Assembly (NCBI RefSeq): GCF_018812025.1
Contig: NC_063049.1
Coordinates: 7,649,102 to 7,713,101, forward strand
From: Megalobrama amblycephala
Lineage: Eukaryota; Chordata; Actinopteri; Cypriniformes; Xenocyprididae
Direction of reading: 5' to 3'
Length of the DNA stretch: 64,000 nucleotides
Under the pieces are notes generated by a model. It was not told the origin of the DNA, searched no databases, and saw only the letters and a list, made by a program, of their open reading frames with translations. Each line of letters opens with the position of its first letter. Position 1 is the stretch's first letter. Position numbers and translations under genes: made by a program. Shown here one piece after another: positions 44,167-50,100 of the stretch.

Positions 44167-47100
44167 TACATAGTGTGTGGTGCCAAACACTATTCTTAAG
44201 TTTCCTAAACTGGTTTTTAGCCTTTTGGAATGTAAATATTGCAAAATTACTTAACTTAGTGATTTTAATGAAGCAACTTCACTGTTTAGTCAATTGAGAA
44301 GCAGCTGATAACTGACATCTGTGCTTCCACATTCATGAAAAGCACCTACTTTAAAAGTGTATTACTCTGCCACACTGACTGATGACTGTGTGTTTGTGTT
44401 TTTCAGATAAAGAGCTTCTAAAGCCATCTGATGTGTCTATCTTCTCATCTCTGAGTATTAATGGCCGTTTGTTTGTCTGCTCGAGGAACCAGATCGACAC
44501 TTTGGTGTGTGAGAGCCCCTGGAGACTGCGTTTAAAACACACATCTGCTGTAAACACACATGCTTTGACTTATTGATTGGCTGACTAACTGATCAATGGA
44601 TTGACTGTTCATGCAGACTCCACTGCCGGAGCAGGAGGGGCCGTCTGCAGGGTCCATGTCCACGTTTGAGCTCATGAGCTCTAAAGATCTGGCTCATCAG
44701 ATGACTCTCTATGACTGGGAGCTCTTCGACTGTGTACATGAGGTACGTACACACAGTTCTGCTTATGTTTTAACAGTCCTCTCACTTATTAACCACCAGT
44801 TCTAGTACACTTCTAGTAAGTATGGATGCATTTCTGTTTTAGCATGAGCTGATCTACCACACGTTTGGCCGTCAGCATTTCAAGAAGACCACGGCTAATC
44901 TGGATCTGTTCCTGCGGCGGTTTAATGAGGTGCAGCTGTGGGTGGTCACAGAGGTTTGTTTGTGTCCCACGCTCAGCAAACGTGTCCAACTGCTGAAGAA
45001 GTTCATCAAGATCGCAGCGCAGTGAGTCTCTGATGTCTTTACTAACATGTAACGTTAATGTGCGTGATGAAGCATTTTGTTTAGTAGAGTTAAAAATATT
45101 AATGTAATGTGGTTAAAGTGTACTGCCAATAAGCATTTACTGTATGGTAAAATATACTAAAATAAAATTTCTAGTGAAACTCTTATGGCAGGTACACATT
45201 TGTAATTCACAATTTATTACATGTAAAATATTAACTTTAAATGTAATATCGAATAACAAACTACAGTTAAAATTATTATACATGTGCTTTAGTATGTTGG
45301 TCAACAAATGAAAATAAGTGTACTTAAAGCATGACTAAAGATTATTAAAACAATCATTTAAAATGTACATTATTACAAAGTGCATCTTCTAAACGTCTAC
45401 TTAAGTGTGGAAAGAAACATAGTCATGAAATTGTACTAAGTGGACTTTTATTTCAATATTATATTGTCATTTTTAAAAATATACTTTTAACGTTTGAAGT
45501 ACACTACACGCATGAACTCAATACAATTAAGCCTATTTCTTTTTCACAATGATGTTTGTCATGTGTAGTGTAGTTGTGTTTCACAGTAGAGAGTGTGTGA
45601 TGTTTATTAACCCTTAAACGCATACCTTGGGTCTTTAGCGACCCGGGACATCATTCACTACCCTCCCCCTCACTAATTTAATCAAGTTAGACATCAACCT
45701 TCTTAGCATTGCTTAACCCCTTAAGCCCTGAGGGTATTTTCAGTTTTTTTTCTTTTTTTTTTTTTTCTGAGTGACACAAAAAAGTAAAGACACGTAACTC
45801 CAAAACTATAGCAAGGAGAGTCAACAAGGTTGGTATCATTGAAAGGAAACTTTTTAAATTTTAAAAAAATATTTACATTTTTTTTTTTTTTTTTTTAATT
45901 TGGACATTCTCATGCTGAGAAACTGCCAATAAACAGCAAAAAAAAAAAAAAAGTGGAAAAAAGGGAAAATGTACATATCTTTCTAATTTAAAGATGCCCT
46001 AGAATTAAAAATTGAATTTACCATGGCATAGTTAAATAACAAGAGTTCAGTACATGAAAATGACATACAGTGAGTCTCAAACTCCATTGTTTCCTCCTTC
46101 TTATATAAATCTCATTTGTTTAAAAGACCTCAGAAGAACAGGCGAATCTCAACATAACACTGACTGTTACGTAACAGTCTGGATCATTAATATGTACGCC
46201 CCCAATATTTGCATATGCCAGCTCATGTTCAAGGCATTACACCAGGGCAGCCAGTATTAACGTCTGGATGTGTGCACAGCTGAATAATCAGACTAAGTAA
46301 GCAAGCAAGAACAATAGCGAAAAATGGCAGATGGAGCAATAATAACTGACATGATCCATGATATCATGATATTTTTAGTGATATTTGTAAACTGTCTTTC
46401 TAAATGTTTCGTTAGCATGTTGCTAATGTACTGTTAAATGTTACATCGTTTCCATCGTTAAAGTTACCATCATTTCTTATTGTATTCACGGAGACAAGAC
46501 TGTCGTTATTTTCATTTTTTAAACACTTGCAGTCTGTATAATTCATAAACACAAGTTCATTCTTTATAAATCTCTCCAACAGTGTAGCATTAGCTGTTAG
46601 CCACGGAGCACTATCAAACTCATTCAGAATCAAATGTAAACATCCAAATAAATACAATACTCACATAATCCGATGTATGCATGCAGCATGCATGACGAAC
46701 ACTTTGTAAAGATCCATTTTGAGGGTTATATTAGCTGTGTGAACTTTGTTTATGCAGTGATAGAGTCGAGAGCTCGGGAGGGGGCGGAGAGCGCGAGCAA
46801 TTAAAGGGGCCGCAGCCTGAATCGGTGCATTTCTAATTATGCCCCAAAATAGGCAGTTAAAAAAAATCTATGGGGTATTTAAAAAAATCTATGGGGTATT
46901 TTGAGCTGAAACTTCACAGACACATTCAGGGGACACCTTAGACTTATATTACAGCTTGTAAAAAAACGTTCGATGGCACCTTTAAAATAGAATATCATGA
47001 AGGAGCGGGTTCATTCATTTTTTTGGTGATGTTCCTCTATATATGTGCTGTATCTGGAGCAAATTTGGTGGTGATCGCATAAAGAAATCCAAATTTAAAG

Positions 47101-50100
47101 TATTTGGAACCAAGGTAGCCTTTTTGTTTATCCATTGGCGCCCCTGATGGGCATTTTTAAAATCGTTATTTCACTCATGATAGGCTTATTTGATTATGTT
47201 GATCTTGGACTCATTTCAATCGGGAGAATTGCATGTTTCTTGAAGTTACGAGCCAAAACATGACATAAATGCTGCATCGGTTTATTATTTACATATGGGT
47301 CTTGCGGGGCTTCACGTACAAAAACTCGCCCAAGTTTAGTCAAAGCCCAAAACAGTACTCGTTGTATTCTACTCCGTGAGACCTTTCAAATTACATATAA
47401 CACATGATTATCTGAGCTGTATGATGCTTTTGACACATTGGAGTAGATATTACAAAAAAATATTTTAGGATAATTTTTTTTAGGAATATTTTTATTATAA
47501 TTATTTTTCAGCAAATAACTCAGCAGTAGGAGTTAATCAAATTGGCTACATTCATTGTAAAGTTCAGACTCTAAGCTTTCAAATGACACCTATTTTGTGA
47601 TGATCTAGGCAGGAATTTTGAAAAACATGATTATTAATTTTTTTATAGCTAGGTTGCACCTGAGGGCGGTACACTCCATTTTAGAGTGATGACTCAGCAT
47701 TAAAAAGCTGTTTCTAAGCTTTAAAATGATACCTATTTAAAAAAATTTCGTGGGGGGTGGTGTCCTGCCAGCGGCTTAAGGCGTTAAACTATTCATTATA
47801 AACAATATAACAAGAAAAAAATATAAATAAAACTATAAATTATATATATATAATATAATTATATATATAAAACTATAAATTAATGTCTATTTAATTCTAT
47901 TTAATTTGTTGCAAATGTTTATAGAGTTGTTAGCGACCCGTTGAATGTAATAGTGTAAGTAAGTGCAATTCAAATTTATTCCTCAAGGTGGCAATGTCTG
48001 ATACACAATGTTGATGTGATGTTTCACTCATAATTACTGCAGGCTTAAAACAAAAGGATACACAAATATCATTAGGAAAAACTGAAATGGCTCAACGATT
48101 TACAGCAGAGCAAATATACTGCATGCAGTAACATTTTGTGTCACTATCACTTGATGCTGGATCTGGTGAAGAAGATGACAGCGATCAAAATATTGATTTT
48201 GAAGATGTTGCAAACGTTAGTTTTTAGAATATGGTTGAGAATGAGAATATGAGCCAGATGCTACTGAGCCAATGTACTGGGCAAATGAGCTCTGGCGATG
48301 ACAGTGATGATGGTAAAAAGCATCTGCTCAAATTTAACCCTTCCATGTTCCAAAAGGTAATGAAATATGCTTTATTTTATTATTTTGTAATTGTTATTAA
48401 AATATCAGGAGAGTAATTTTCTATTGTGGCAGAGATCCGTCCATGTTAGATATAGATCTGTGACGCTAAAGACCCAAATATGTAATAATGATTGACGAAA
48501 CATTCATGCATTTAAGGGTTAATCAGTGCAGACACTATGCTGTTCAGACTGCACTTCCCTAAACGGTGTGTGTTCGTTCTTTTTAAGCTGTAAAGAGTTT
48601 AAGAATTTGAACTCATTCTTTGCCATTATCATGGGCCTGGGAAACCCTGCGGTCTGTCGACTCAGTCAGACATGGGAGGTGAGCGTTCACTACACACATG
48701 GTTGTTCCTAGGCATGTTTAACACTGATTCAGCTCTTACAGAATAAGAGTTTGCTCTCTCACAGAAACTGCCCAGCAAGTTCAAGAAGTTTTATGGAGAG
48801 TTTGAAAACCTGATGGTGAGTTCAACATGGCAACCTCATAAACAGATAATGCTAATGACCCTAAACATTTAACCCAATATTAAAGCTACTTCAAGAGAAC
48901 ATCAGAGATCTGTTGTTTTTCTCATTGCAGGATCCATCCAGAAATCACAGAGCGTATCGACTTACAATGGCCAAGTTAGAACCACCGATCATCCCATTCA
49001 TGCCTTTATTGATTAAAGGTGAACTTTACACTGGAATCACAAACACCAACAAAATCTGACACATCTACATGATCTTTATTAGTAGCATTTTCAACATTTA
49101 TGAATAATATTGGAGACAGCACAGCTATGAAATATGAAATAGACTATGAAATGGCAATATTGAAACTCCTTCACAGTATACAGTGGTGTTCAGAATTATT
49201 GGCACCCTTGGTAAATATGATCAAAGATGACTGTAAAAATAAATCTGCTTTGTTTATCCTTTGATCTTTAATTCATAAAATTAGCAAAAATCTAACCTTT
49301 CATTGAAGGAAAAGAATTGAATGTGGGGGGAAAATCACATTATGAAATAAATGTTTTTCTCCAAAACACGTTGGCCACAATTATTGGCACCCTTTTATTC
49401 AATACTTTTTTCAACCTCCTTTTGCCAAGACATGTGTGCACCAAACCCATCTGGTGGGTTTGCTGCCAAAAAGCTCTTTTTTTAGTTTCATCTGACCATA
49501 GAAACCGATCCCGTTTTGAAGATACAGTCGTGTCTAACAACTGAATATGCTGGAGATTGTTTCTGGATGAACGAGGAGGATTTTTCTTGAAACCCTCCCG
49601 AACAACTTGTGGGGATGTAGGTGCTGTTTGATCATTTTTTTAGGCTTTCTGAGACTCAAGACTCAACTAATCTCTGCAATTCTCCAGCTGTGATACTTGG
49701 AGAGTATTTGGCCACTCTTAATTATTTCCCTGGTGGTGGAAATGGGGATTTTCAATGCTTTAGCTATTTTCTTACAGCCACTTTCTATTTTGTGAAGCTC
49801 AACAATCTTTTGCTGCACATCAGAACTATATTGTTTGGTTTTACTCATTGTGATGAATGATTAAGGGAATTTGGCCTTTGTGTTTCCTCATGTTTATACT
49901 CCTGTGGAACAGGAAGTCATGGCTGGACAAATTCATGTTCATGGTCACCCTAGTGTGCTAAAAAAAAAAAAAAAAGTAAATATGAATGGGAAAATACTTC
50001 AGAGATATTTTACTAATAAAAAATTCTAGGGGTGCCAATAATTATGGCCAACATGTTTTGGAAAAAAAACATTTATTTCATATTGTGATTTCCCCCCCAC

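Larger units (their letters stand above)
45611..48518. mobile_element. piggyBac-like TTAA element, host of a nested stack
   Basis: TTAA at 45607-45610 and 48519-48522. The ends CCCTTAAACGCAT and atgcatttaaggg pair, as do ttgggtctttagcg and cgctaaagaccca further in. A short acidic ORF remnant lies near the right. Two further TTAA elements are nested in its left half. It fills most of the intron before exon 22. Confidence 0.8.
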
